NCBI RefSeq assembly: GCF_047634455.1
Contig: NZ_JBLIAI010000067.1
Span: forward strand, 1-14,422
Direction: 5' to 3'
Length of the DNA stretch: 14,422 nt
Source of the DNA: Maritalea sp047634455
GTDB taxonomy: Bacteria > Pseudomonadota > Alphaproteobacteria > Rhizobiales > Devosiaceae
Under the pieces are notes generated by a model. It did not search any database and was not told the DNA's origin. It saw only the letters and a list, made by a program, of their open reading frames with translations. Both the position numbers and the translations under genes were made by a program. The first letter of the stretch is position 1. Every line of letters starts with the position of its first letter. Positions 1-6,700 of this stretch are shown piece after piece.

Positions 1-372
1 GCTTTCAGCTTTGGGACGGGTATGCTGTAAGTCCTGCCAATATCCAGCTTTGGGGTCTGAAAGAGTTTCGATTGAGTGACGAAGCTTCTTTGTTGGGATT
101 AACAGGCTGCGATCTAGCCAGTCTTCACGTGCCGAAGGTGGTTTGCCACGAGCATGTTCGTCGCGATAACGTATGCAAGATGCGGCAGCGTCTCTAAGCT
201 GTCGCCTAAGATCAACAAGCTCACGCGCTGTTGTGATTTGAATGTAAGAGCCAATTCTTTCAACTTGGGCACCTATATACAGCTCATACGGGTTGATTGA
301 ATGCGAACGGCTGAACAGCTCTCGAAGTTGGCCTGTCGTTGGTCTTCGCGGGTTGGATTGATGAGACGTCAT
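1..372 (-). CDS. Partial unknown protein overlapping the integrase 3' end
   Basis: An open frame runs on the minus strand from an ATG at 372-370 to the window edge, 124 codons without a stop, so the C-terminus is missing. The product is basic and mostly helical in appearance (segments such as RELVDLRRQLRDAASCIRYR and WLDRSLLIPTKKLRHSIETL). I do not recognise the family. A weak purine-rich site (GAGACGG) lies about seven bases before the ATG. The gene overlaps the last 89 bases of the integrase in another frame, so the two may be translationally coupled. No later ATG in frame offers a non-overlapping start. The composition is convincingly protein-like, which argues against a chance frame, but the start is uncertain. 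It is probably cargo of the integrated element. Confidence 0.6.
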   Translation of the reverse strand, partial: MTSHQSNPRRPTTGQLRELFSRSHSINPYELYIGAQVERIGSYIQITTARELVDLRRQLRDAAASCIRYRDEHARGKPPSAREDWLDRSLLIPTKKLRHSIETLSDPKAGYWQDLQHTRPKAES

Positions 373-1528
373 TAGTCACCGTCTCGATTTTGCTTGCCCA
401 TAATTCTAACGCTTCAAGTTTTTCATCTAAGTATAGATGGCGATTATAGACGGCTGCGACGCCGGAGACGATACCTGATTTGTGATTGAGTATTGCTTCA
501 ATTATATGGGGCTGAACACGCAATTCAGCCATGCCTGTGGCCATCGTGCGTCGAAGATCGTGAAAGCGCCAATCAGGTGCATCAAGACCCACATGAACAT
601 CAAGGCGACGTTTTAAGCGACCAAAGCCAGAAATGGGTGAGGTGCCTGTTGTCGTGAACACATAATCGCTGGTTAAAAAGCGTGGAATTGAGTTCAAAAT
701 ATCAAGTGCGAGCTTGGGCAATGGCACGAAATGGGCAGTGCCGTTTTTTGCTCGGGATGAGGGTAGGGTCCATAATCCCTTTTCTAGGTCTAGTTCAGAC
801 CAACGCATGCCAGCCACTTCACCACGGCGTTGGCCCAATAAAATGAGCAGTTGCGTGAATTGGGTGAAGGGGTAGCCTTCTTTAATCGCACCATGCCAGC
901 ACGCACAGATCTCTTCATGTGCTAAGACACGTTCGCGTGGCACTTCCTTGGTGGGTGGTTTCATACTGGCGATGGGTGAAACATCTATATAGCCACGATC
1001 AATAGCCCAGTTCATCAACTTCTTGATTGCAGCCAAAGCTCGATTGGCGCGTGTGGCCGTTCCATTGGCGACAATGCGATCCAAAACTTCATGCACATCA
1101 CGACGGTGAATTTGATCAATCGGGCGCGAATATAAAGGTGCAAACTTGGTTAAAATCGACTGCGTTTCTTTCCAGCCTTTATTGCGTGGCTTCGCATATC
1201 GCTCAATGAACTGGTCGATCACGTCCTTAAGTACTGGCACGGAGCGCCCAGTTGAGCCAGTAGCGCTGTTTTCGAACGTGCCGAGGGATATGTCACGCAA
1301 AATGCTTTGGGCCGTCTGACGCGCTTCTGCGAGCGACATCATAGGATAATCACCCAACTTAATGCGACGTGATCGACCATCGATGCGCGTGTTGAGGTAA
1401 AACACCTTTTTGCCAACGCTCGACACCCTGACCATAAACCCAGTCAAAAGCTCATCACGAACTTCATATCGTTTGCCCACAGCTGGCGCTAGCGCATCAA
1501 TTGTTTTTGTGGTTAGCTTCTTTTTCAT
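284..1528 (-). CDS. P4-type tyrosine recombinase (site-specific integrase)
   Basis: This is a DNA strand-exchange enzyme that would integrate and excise the element at the tRNA-Met att site. From the ATG at 1528 it has 414 residues, the usual size for the family. An N-terminal DUF4102-like arm-binding domain occupies about residues 1-85 (KLTTKTIDAL, IKLGDYPMMSLAEAR). A SAM-like core-binding domain spans about 98-185, and the catalytic domain about 200-385. The catalytic set is complete: Arg234 in GQRRGE, Lys261, His323 and Arg326 in HDLRRT, His349 in ILNH and the nucleophile Tyr361 in VYNRHLY. A TTG seven codons upstream (1549) is in frame, but the ATG giving MKKKLTTKTI matches the usual family N-terminus. 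Neither start has a strong ribosome binding site. The tail of about 30 residues after residue 385 is poorly conserved in the family and overlaps the neighbouring gene. Confidence 0.95.
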   Translation of the reverse strand: MKKKLTTKTIDALAPAVGKRYEVRDELLTGFMVRVSSVGKKVFYLNTRIDGRSRRIKLGDYPMMSLAEARQTAQSILRDISLGTFENSATGSTGRSVPVLKDVIDQFIERYAKPRNKGWKETQSILTKFAPLYSRPIDQIHRRDVHEVLDRIVANGTATRANRALAAIKKLMNWAIDRGYIDVSPIASMKPPTKEVPRERVLAHEEICACWHGAIKEGYPFTQFTQLLILLGQRRGEVAGMRWSELDLEKGLWTLPSSRAKNGTAHFVPLPKLALDILNSIPRFLTSDYVFTTTGTSPISGFGRLKRRLDVHVGLDAPDWRFHDLRRTMATGMAELRVQPHIIEAILNHKSGIVSGVAAVYNRHLYLDEKLEALELWASKIETVTNDVSSIQPAKTNDRPTSRAVQPFAFNQPV

Positions 1529-1616
1529 GCCAACCAAATTAAGACACAAGACATCCGTGTGTCAGGGTATGGTTTGGGGCGTGTTGGCGCAGATTTTTCG
1601 TACTTTGTACATATTT

Positions 1617-1630
1617 GAGGAAATCACTTG
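1617..1630 (+). promoter_or_regulatory. Ribosome binding site supporting a TTG start
   Basis: GAGGA (1617-1621) lies six bases before TTG at 1628-1630. This good Shine-Dalgarno match decides the start of the 304-residue cargo protein, because the frame has no ATG or GTG nearby. Confidence 0.6.
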
Positions 1631-2542
1631 GAAAACTCATTGAAAGAAAAGGTTCGGCAATGGGTGCTGCGCAATCTGCCATATGACCATGCTGATGCAG
1701 TGTTAGATGCACATCTAAAAAGTCTTGATGCACATGCACTGCTGGTCGTTTACCATAACTGGTCTAGCAGACTCATTGCACCTGTAGTTCGCAATGTTCA
1801 TATTTCTGCGACTTTGCATGCGAGCCTTCAATCTTCTAGGCATCGCATAGTGGTAAATGAAATTGTCAAAGGGCTGGAAGCTGGCAAGAACTTAAACAGC
1901 CATCTAAGCAAGGGAATTAGTAACGTTGCTTCGCTTCCCAGACATGACAAAAAACTAAACCGCAGGCGTGATCTTGACTTGCTTTTACTTGACTGGGGGA
2001 TACACCACCTTCATCTATCTACACAAATAACGTCAGACGGTTTTGTGGAACGAACAAATGATCTGCTGTTTTTGGTAGTTAAGCCGCAAAATGCTTACCT
2101 AATTGATATCATGTCCCACGGAAATTGGCACAATGAGCGCCTTGTCGAAATAATGTTTAAGGAGCTGGGTGGGGCTGAAACTGTGCATGAGATGAAAGGG
2201 GTAGTTGGGCTTTCTCCGGAACCGTCTGAGGAGGAGCGAAAGCAGCTTCGTAATGTTGGTGTAAACTCAGCAATGATGATTGATGGCAAGGCAGTCATGA
2301 CGTTAGGCGGAATGTCTGCTGCTGGCACAAGTGTTCATGCAACACGTGACGCTGATCGATTGTTAGATGCGATTGAGAACTTTGAAAACAATTGGAATAT
2401 GGACAGCTCGACATTGCGAGAGGTGTGTCAGAACCAGGGAGTGAAACTACCCCAAGTGCCCGATTTCGATTTTGACATTCCAGAGGGAAGCGGTCCCGGA
2501 GTATTTGAACGCCACACAGGAACTTTCATTCCATTGATGTGA
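1628..2542 (+). CDS. Unknown 304-residue protein, cargo of the integrated element
   Basis: I do not recognise a named family. The product is soluble, with no signal peptide or membrane helix. The N-terminal third (about 1-110) is helical and basic. The most conserved-looking part is the centre: a DLDLLLLDWGIHHLHL segment (116-130) rich in histidine, then NDLLFLVV (144-151) and AYLIDIMSHGNWHNERLVEI (156-175), which reads like paired beta strands with His and Asp residues that could bind metal or catalyse. The C-terminus (about 270-304) is acidic and Pro/Gly rich. It starts with TTG behind a good ribosome binding site and is transcribed divergently from the integrase and toward alpA. A cargo slot between int and alpA is a common position for accessory or phage-defence genes; that role is inference from position only. 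Confidence 0.75.
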   Translation: MENSLKEKVRQWVLRNLPYDHADAVLDAHLKSLDAHALLVVYHNWSSRLIAPVVRNVHISATLHASLQSSRHRIVVNEIVKGLEAGKNLNSHLSKGISNVASLPRHDKKLNRRRDLDLLLLDWGIHHLHLSTQITSDGFVERTNDLLFLVVKPQNAYLIDIMSHGNWHNERLVEIMFKELGGAETVHEMKGVVGLSPEPSEEERKQLRNVGVNSAMMIDGKAVMTLGGMSAAGTSVHATRDADRLLDAIENFENNWNMDSSTLREVCQNQGVKLPQVPDFDFDIPEGSGPGVFERHTGTFIPLM

Positions 2543-2557
2543 AGCTGTGGTTTGCTT

Positions 2558-2604
2558 GGTTTCAACCCGTTTCCATAGGATGAAACCTTGCCTCACCCTT
2601 TTTT
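2558..2604 (+). terminator. Possible terminator after the cargo gene
   Basis: GGTTTCA (2558-2564) pairs with TGAAACC (2581-2587), with a small inner TCC-ATA-GGA hairpin. A run of six T follows at 2599-2604, about eleven bases after the stem. The T run is further away than ideal, and the hairpin overlaps the 3' end of alpA on the other strand. Confidence 0.35.
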
Positions 2605-2792
2605 GTGATCCAATTTCTAATCTCAACCAATTCCCAAGCTATACTTGTGTTCGACAACCTGATCCGTCTTGGGAAATTGTCAGCTTCTTCCCAGCGCAAT
2701 AGTGTGCTGTTGCTGACGTGGACTCCCATTTGCTTAAGCTCTTTGCGAGTGATGAGCACCTTTTCCACATTTGTTTTCTCGGCGTGTTGCAT
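2562..2792 (-). CDS. alpA: AlpA-family transcriptional regulator
   Basis: This is a 76-residue MerR-like helix-turn-helix protein of the AlpA type, which typically activates integrase and excision genes of P4-like islands. The family pattern is clear: LITRKELKQMGVHVSNSTLL (about 13-32, the DNA-binding helices), then RWEEADNFPRRIRLS, IAWELVEIRNWI and EAR near the C-terminus. The ATG at 2792 has GGAG about seven bases upstream, a good ribosome binding site. It is transcribed away from the att site, toward the integrase, and converges on the cargo gene; their stops are about 20 bases apart. Unlike many AlpA proteins it carries about twelve residues before the HTH. It may instead act as an excisionase, since AlpA proteins often have both roles. 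Confidence 0.85.
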   Translation of the reverse strand: MQHAEKTNVEKVLITRKELKQMGVHVSNSTLLRWEEADNFPRRIRLSNTSIAWELVEIRNWITKKGEARFHPMETG

Positions 2793-3027
2793 TGCGTGGC
2801 TCCATCTTCAATTCTCAATACGACTAAGATAAAGAATGCGCTCTGTAAGGTGCGATCTTCTAAATTGTATTGGTTTTGGGTGCCAAGTGGGTTTTGCAAA
2901 TGGTGGGGTTAAACGAGACATGCCGGACAAATTGAAGCCAATTGATTTCTGCTAAGACATTCAACTGAAAAGGCTGTTGGGGCAAATTGAGATGGTTCAT
3001 GGCAATTCGTCGAAATATCTAGCCCGC
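2793..3027. other. Non-coding interval between alpA and the att site
   Basis: No convincing gene is present. The interval must hold the alpA promoter and probably integrase arm-type binding sites, since it separates int/alpA from the crossover site, but I could not pick out a reliable promoter or repeated arm site. The open frames here are short and lack ribosome binding sites. Confidence 0.4.
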
Positions 3028-3072
3028 ATCATAATCCGCGTGTCGGGGGTTCAAGTCCCTCTCCCGCTACCA
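3028..3072 (+). repeat. Attachment site: 3' half of an elongator tRNA-Met (CAT) gene
   Basis: The segment reads as the 3' half of a tRNA: anticodon loop ATCATAA (3028-3034, anticodon CAT at 3030-3032), 3' anticodon strand TCCGC (3035-3039), variable loop GTGTC, T arm GGGGG-TTCAAGT-CCCTC (3045-3061), acceptor strand TCCCGCT (3062-3068), discriminator A and encoded CCA (3070-3072). The bases before 3028 do not pair with it: CCCGC stands where GCGGA is needed, and no D arm or 5' acceptor AGCGGGA is found. It is therefore not a functional tRNA but the duplicated segment left by integration, with crossover in the anticodon loop. The elongator Met identity rests on remembered similarity to Rhodobacterales tRNA-Met; tRNA-Ile2 also uses CAT but differs in this half. 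Confidence 0.8.
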
Positions 3073-3132
3073 AAATTTTCCTTATGTTGTAGTTGGTTAG
3101 GCGTGAGTGAGTCTTTGCGTTTTTGCGCGTGG

Positions 3133-3200
3133 ATTTGTGGCGGCGCGCGATCTTTGGGAAACTTTTGAACTACCTTTGGGAAACCAAAACAAGTTTTCTA
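3133..3200 (+). repeat. Tandem repeat copy 1 (83-bp period)
   Basis: This is a 68-bp unit beginning ATTTGTGGCGGCGCGCGATC. Inside it the motif CTTTGGGAAAC occurs twice, about 29 bases apart. A bulged hairpin is possible between GAAACTTTTG and CAAAACAAGTTTTC. The unit lies about 60 bases after the att site. Confidence 0.8.
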
Positions 3201-3215
3201 ACGCTGTCTGTGGCC

Positions 3216-3283
3216 ATTTGTGGCGGCGCGCGATCTTCTGGAAACTTTTGAACTACCTTCTGGAAACCAAAACAAGATTTCTA
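3216..3283 (+). repeat. Tandem repeat copy 2 (83-bp period)
   Basis: This second 68-bp unit differs from copy 1 at five positions. Four of these are the same two-base change made in both internal motifs: CTTTGGG becomes CTTCTGG each time. The fifth is T to A near the 3' end. The 83-bp period is not a multiple of three, so the units are not a protein repeat. They could be duplicated small-RNA or regulatory elements. Confidence 0.8.
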
Positions 3284-3320
3284 TCGGTGAAAAAGATCAT
3301 TTGGATCCGAGTTTTGGAGT

Positions 3321-4409
3321 TTATATGTCTGCCATTGTGTAATCGTCATTACTAAACGAATGGATTTGGTTCATCGCATCATCATACAAATTGAGAAAAT
3401 CTGAGGTGTCATCGAAGTAGTTTCGAAAAGCCTCACGGATGTGCAGAGGGGTCTTAGCTGCTACAAGCACCGCATTCGCTGTTTCATCACGTGCTTCGAT
3501 GTCAGAAATAGCTTGGATTGCCCGACTGAGATTGCGGAACGGCCAAACATAAAGTGTGCCATCTTTGCGTCGTTGCAATATGCTGTTCTGTTTTAGTGCG
3601 TCATAAGTCTGCGCAATACTCAAACTCCTGAACATGGCGATCATTCCGGTTTTTTGTTCAAGCGCGGCGCATTGCTGCGTGAGCTCTTTGTCCGCAAGAT
3701 TGGGCAGGCATGAATTTTTTCCTTCGTGGACCCGAGCGAACATCTCACTAATTAGCAAAAATTGCCGGTATGCATCGTTCTTAGAGTCTTCAAACTTGAA
3801 ACGAGCTTGTTGAACACTGTCATATACTTCTACAGCAGTTGCCCAAGCGTGCTGAACGGTTGTGCGGAGCTGCACTTCAAACTTCATGCCATTCCAAGCA
3901 GATGACTTGTCAGCGGCACCAACTTGCCTTTCAAAAACATCGTGAACGCCCCGGTACCCCGTGTTTTTTGGGTTTGCTATATAGTCGAAGCGAGCAAGGT
4001 CGTGAGTGCGTTTATGTTTGGCCCTTGACGCGTCCATCTTTCCGCGAAATTGCCAAAGCTCTTGTTCGTTTCTGAAAATTAGACGAACGCCTGCTATATC
4101 ATGCATTGTTGATAGGTCTCGTGACCGCCCTGTCGACAATTTGTCCACTATGGTATTAAACCGTTTAAGACGTTGCCCAACTACCGGTCTTTGATCTTTT
4201 TCAAGCCTTCGCAACCATGCTTGGGCAGTATTCAATACTGCGCCATGCGAGTTTCGCCAATTTTCAGCGACTTCATATTCGGCCCTAGAAACATTGAAGT
4301 GCCAAAACAAATCACCATTTTCTCTTTGCGCCTTCGCAATGCGCTTCCCAGCCGTCCGTATGCGATTTTTTGAGTTTAGTGGTGTTGGCCAAGACAATTT
4401 TCTGTCCAA
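3321..4409 (-). CDS. RelA/SpoT synthetase-domain protein without hydrolase domain
   Basis: This 362-residue cytosolic protein carries a (p)ppGpp-synthetase-type nucleotidyltransferase fold. The known RSH synthetase residues are recognisable: RLK (80-82), Asp104 in MHDIAGVRLIF, DYIANPK (142-148), GYRGVH (151-156, the stacking Tyr and catalytic-site His) and Glu178 in FEVQLRT, followed by QHAWA. No HD hydrolase domain, TGS or ACT domain is present. The N-terminal about 70 residues (AENWRNSHGAVLNTAQAWL) and the C-terminal about 160 residues are extensions typical of a RelA/SpoT-domain family common in accessory regions. The only start is TTG at 4409: no ATG or GTG exists back to the upstream stop, and no clear ribosome binding site is seen. 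Possible roles are alarmone synthesis or, as in toxSAS toxins, pyrophosphate transfer to tRNA; the sequence alone does not decide. Confidence 0.85.
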   Translation of the reverse strand: MDRKLSWPTPLNSKNRIRTAGKRIAKAQRENGDLFWHFNVSRAEYEVAENWRNSHGAVLNTAQAWLRRLEKDQRPVVGQRLKRFNTIVDKLSTGRSRDLSTMHDIAGVRLIFRNEQELWQFRGKMDASRAKHKRTHDLARFDYIANPKNTGYRGVHDVFERQVGAADKSSAWNGMKFEVQLRTTVQHAWATAVEVYDSVQQARFKFEDSKNDAYRQFLLISEMFARVHEGKNSCLPNLADKELTQQCAALEQKTGMIAMFRSLSIAQTYDALKQNSILQRRKDGTLYVWPFRNLSRAIQAISDIEARDETANAVLVAAKTPLHIREAFRNYFDDTSDFLNLYDDAMNQIHSFSNDDYTMADI

Positions 4410-4511
4410 TCGGTTAACGCTTTTTTCGAAAGCGCATGATTCTTTTTTGCACTAAAGTCAACCATACCATCATCCATATATAGTGTGTCAAAGGCCGAAA
4501 AACTGACGATG

Positions 4512-5354
4512 TCATCTGCCAGCCCGCTTTATCACTTCAAAGTTTGATATCAACAGTTCACCAACTTCTTTGCCAGATTGGGTGCCAGCCGTGTATCGCG
4601 TTTTGACTGGTTTGATGCTGAAACGCTCGAAGATAAAACGGATTTCAGGTGCATCGTTTATCGACATCAAAAACCTACCATTGATGGTGCCAAGTTGTTG
4701 GGCAAGTCGCTCAAAGTCTGGTTTGGAAAACAACCCTTTTCCATAGTCGTTTTCACAATTCCAATATGGCGGGTCGAGATAGAAAAGTGTCTCGTCTCGA
4801 TCATAGCGCGTGATGCATTTGTCGAAGGGCAAACACTCAATTGTTACGTGAGACAGGCGGTCGTGAACGTCTTCTAGCTGACCAGCCAACTTGTGCAAAT
4901 TGAAGCGACTTGTGTCTAGTTTGACGCCAAATGATTGGCTTACACTCTTGCCGCCAAACGCTGTTTTTTGCAGATAGATGAAGCGCGCGGCGCGTTCTAA
5001 ATCTGTTAGCGTTGTTGGGTCGGTTGCTTTCAATCGTTCGAATTCAGCACGGCTTGAAAGTTGGTATTTTAGCGTGTCCAAAAATTGGGGATAGTGGCGC
5101 TGAAGGATGCGAAATAGGTTGGCGATGTCTTTGGAAATGTCGTTGATCACTTCGCATTTGGTGCGCTTTGTGCGGCGGAAAAATACGCCGCCCATGCCAA
5201 CAAATGGCTCGACATAGTTCTTGTGCGGTACCGCTTCGATTATCGGCACGATTGTTTTGGCGAGTAGGCGTTTACCGCCAAGATATGGGGCAACTGGATT
5301 GATGGCGATTGAAGTGTTGGTCTCGTTCATTATTTGTTGGTTTCTCTCAGCCAT
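4512..5354 (-). CDS. D12-class DNA adenine-N6 methyltransferase (Dam-like)
   Basis: This 280-residue enzyme would transfer a methyl group from S-adenosylmethionine to adenine N6 in DNA. Family motifs are in order: PYLGGK (23-28) and FVGMGG (51-56) for cofactor binding, ND (71-72), the catalytic DPPY (194-197), and ELLISN near the C-terminus. Length and order are those of complete Dam/D12 enzymes. The target, probably GATC as for most of this class, cannot be proven from sequence. No restriction endonuclease gene is adjacent, so it is a solitary methylase of the kind often found in phages and islands. Two start codons are possible: ATG 5354 or, eight codons later, ATG 5330. It lies 102 bases upstream of the RelA/SpoT-domain gene on the same strand, so the two may share a transcript. 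Confidence 0.93.
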   Translation of the reverse strand: MAERNQQIMNETNTSIAINPVAPYLGGKRLLAKTIVPIIEAVPHKNYVEPFVGMGGVFFRRTKRTKCEVINDISKDIANLFRILQRHYPQFLDTLKYQLSSRAEFERLKATDPTTLTDLERAARFIYLQKTAFGGKSVSQSFGVKLDTSRFNLHKLAGQLEDVHDRLSHVTIECLPFDKCITRYDRDETLFYLDPPYWNCENDYGKGLFSKPDFERLAQQLGTINGRFLMSINDAPEIRFIFERFSIKPVKTRYTAGTQSGKEVGELLISNFEVIKRAGR

Positions 5355-5363
5355 ATTCGCCCA

Positions 5364-5375
5364 GCTTGTGCAAGC
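5364..5375. promoter_or_regulatory. Short dyad upstream of the methyltransferase
   Basis: GCTTG-TG-CAAGC is a 5-2-5 inverted repeat ten bases before the methyltransferase ATG, in a position where a repressor could act. It is short enough to be chance. Confidence 0.25.
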
Positions 5376-5483
5376 AGGCGGATGAGGCGTTAAGTTTATT
5401 CACGTCTTTTGGGGATCGTTTTTGCGAGTGAACCCCGAAGCTGATCCATCAATTGTTAGCGCAACTGTTGGATCGGCCATCCG

Positions 5484-5843
5484 TCATTTGATTGATTTGA
5501 TTGTCGTCATCGGCACACCCTGATCCAACCAATATTGAACAAGATCGGTGGGTGTTGGTGACTTCATTTTTAGGCCATGCAAGCGGTCAGCGCGCCGGAA
5601 CAGTTCCGCCGCATATTCAGAGCAGATAAACTCATCGTTGTGCACAGGAAAGCCAAGGCCAGCCCCAACGGCCTCAAGATATGAATAGCGTTTGCCAAGG
5701 TGAGAAAAAGCGAACTGTTCAAGGTGTCTGGTCCAATTGATATTGGTGGGCAACCAGTCAAATGATCCAGTGTTTGAGAGGGCGCGCAATTGAACGCCAA
5801 CGCCTTCTTGCCTCCAATAATCAAACCGCTCTAAATCCCAATT
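5484..5843 (-). pseudogene. 3' remnant of a permuted NlpC/P60-like (YiiX-type) protein
   Basis: The conserved C-terminal half is present: LGKRYSYLEAVGAGLGF, then FICSEYAAELFRRA with the catalytic-type Cys, then SPTPTDLVQYW. Family members are about 180-220 residues long and carry an N-terminal strand with a catalytic His and a GD pair; that half is missing. The open frame reaches back past the TTG at 5789 to a stop at 5844-5846, and the extra residues (WDLERFDYWRQEGVGVQLRA) still look like the family, yet no ATG or GTG occurs. So either the gene is truncated at its 5' end or a frameshift separates the front half; I see no front half in the 35 bases before the esterase stop. A short functional protein from TTG 5789 (101 residues) is possible but would lack half the fold. 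Confidence 0.6.
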
Positions 5844-5878
5844 TTATTTGACGACGGACACAATGCTCAACACCCTGC

Positions 5879-6625
5879 TTATGAAGGGTGAGTTGTGATG
5901 AACTCCGCCAGTTCTTGGGCGACTGAATCTCGGTCATTGTCCAGCGTCGCAACGTGAAAAGAATCTTCTAGCCAACGGTACCGAACAGTTCTCGAAGCGA
6001 CGGATTGCTCGATCCTTTTACCGTTTTTCGGACTTACCACATGATCGGTTCGCGACTGCATTATGAGGATTGGCTTCGTCAGCATTGGCAACATCTGTCC
6101 TGTGGCGGTTGCCAAAATATAGCGTTCTTTTAACGTTGCAAATGGAATTCGATCATAACAAATTTCCCGTCGATCAGGATTTTTGATGTCAGAACCAATA
6201 CCGGGATGATAGGCGTCTGGGCTTCCTTCAAAAAACACCATCATTTGTTCAGGTGAATACAGTCCTGTTGATCCATTAATTGTCGCAACTTTGTCCACCA
6301 AACCTTCACATCGAATCGAAAGATTCAATGCTATTGTTCCGCCCAGAGAAACGCCGGCAATGCACACCGAGCTACAGTATTGTCTGAGAAGTTTGAGCGC
6401 AGCCTCAGCTGACTCAATCCAGTCGCGGAAGCCAGTTTGGGCAAAAGCTTCTGGTGTTGCCCCGTGCCCGGCAAGCAACGGCGCCATAACCGTAACCCCA
6501 GCCAATTCATGCAGTCGATGGCCGACATAACGCACACTCTGAGGGGTGCTTGTAAATCCGTGAAGCAGCAAAACGCCTGTGGTTGAGCCTTTTAGGAAAA
6601 ATGGCGCGGGGTTATCACTATTCAT
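5879..6625 (-). CDS. Alpha/beta-hydrolase carboxylesterase (Est30-like)
   Basis: This 248-residue cytosolic serine esterase is of the monoacylglycerol lipase/carboxylesterase type typified by Geobacillus Est30. The oxyanion-hole motif LLLHGFT is at 19-25. The nucleophile elbow is GVSLGG with Ser93. The acid is Asp194 in SRTDHVV and the base is His224 in DSFHVATLDND. All three catalytic residues are in their usual order, and the length is standard. A cap of about 50 residues lies between 110 and 165. There is no signal peptide. ATG 6625 is the natural start. It follows lysR on the same strand after 101 bases that contain a strong 18-bp dyad and many GATC sites, so it probably has its own regulated promoter. 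Its job in this neighbourhood is probably intracellular ester cleavage of the imported compound; that is inference. Confidence 0.92.
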   Translation of the reverse strand: MNSDNPAPFFLKGSTTGVLLLHGFTSTPQSVRYVGHRLHELAGVTVMAPLLAGHGATPEAFAQTGFRDWIESAEAALKLLRQYCSSVCIAGVSLGGTIALNLSIRCEGLVDKVATINGSTGLYSPEQMMVFFEGSPDAYHPGIGSDIKNPDRREICYDRIPFATLKERYILATATGQMLPMLTKPILIMQSRTDHVVSPKNGKRIEQSVASRTVRYRWLEDSFHVATLDNDRDSVAQELAEFITTHPS

Positions 6626-6700
6626 GTCATTATTTGATCCGATACCGTGTTTCGTACGGCATTAGATCGAATGTCAGGACTTCAATGACAAATATAGTTG

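Larger units (their letters stand above)
1..3072. mobile_element. Right end of a tRNA-Met-integrated element with a P4-type integrase
   Basis: The stretch combines a P4-type tyrosine recombinase, an AlpA-like regulator, one unknown cargo gene and, at its right edge, a copy of only the 3' half of a tRNA gene. Elements inserted in tRNA genes leave the intact tRNA at one end and a duplicated 3' segment at the other. Here the tRNA fragment reads on the plus strand, so the element must lie to its left and the old chromosome to its right. The left end, the intact tRNA-Met gene and most of the cargo lie outside the window. The integrase sits near the att site and is transcribed inward, as is common in such islands. 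No conjugation or phage structural gene is visible, so it may be a satellite, an integrative element or a decayed island. Confidence 0.65.

Noticed and set aside
1584..1613. Promoter for the cargo gene (TTGGCG with TACATA at 18 bases)
   Set aside because: The -10 match is poor, and transcription would begin at about 1620, after the ribosome binding site that supports the TTG start.
2996..3072. Complete tRNA-Met gene
   Set aside because: Only the half from the anticodon loop onward fits. The 5' acceptor strand, D arm and 5' anticodon strand that would pair with it are absent.
3107..3355. Open frame of 82 codons across the tandem repeat
   Set aside because: The repeat period of 83 bp is not a multiple of three, so the two units are read in different frames. 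The frame has no ribosome binding site and overlaps the end of the RelA/SpoT-domain gene.
5871..5890. Terminator at the end of the esterase gene (CACCCT/AGGGTG)
   Set aside because: The stem is only six pairs, overlaps the stop codon and has no T run.
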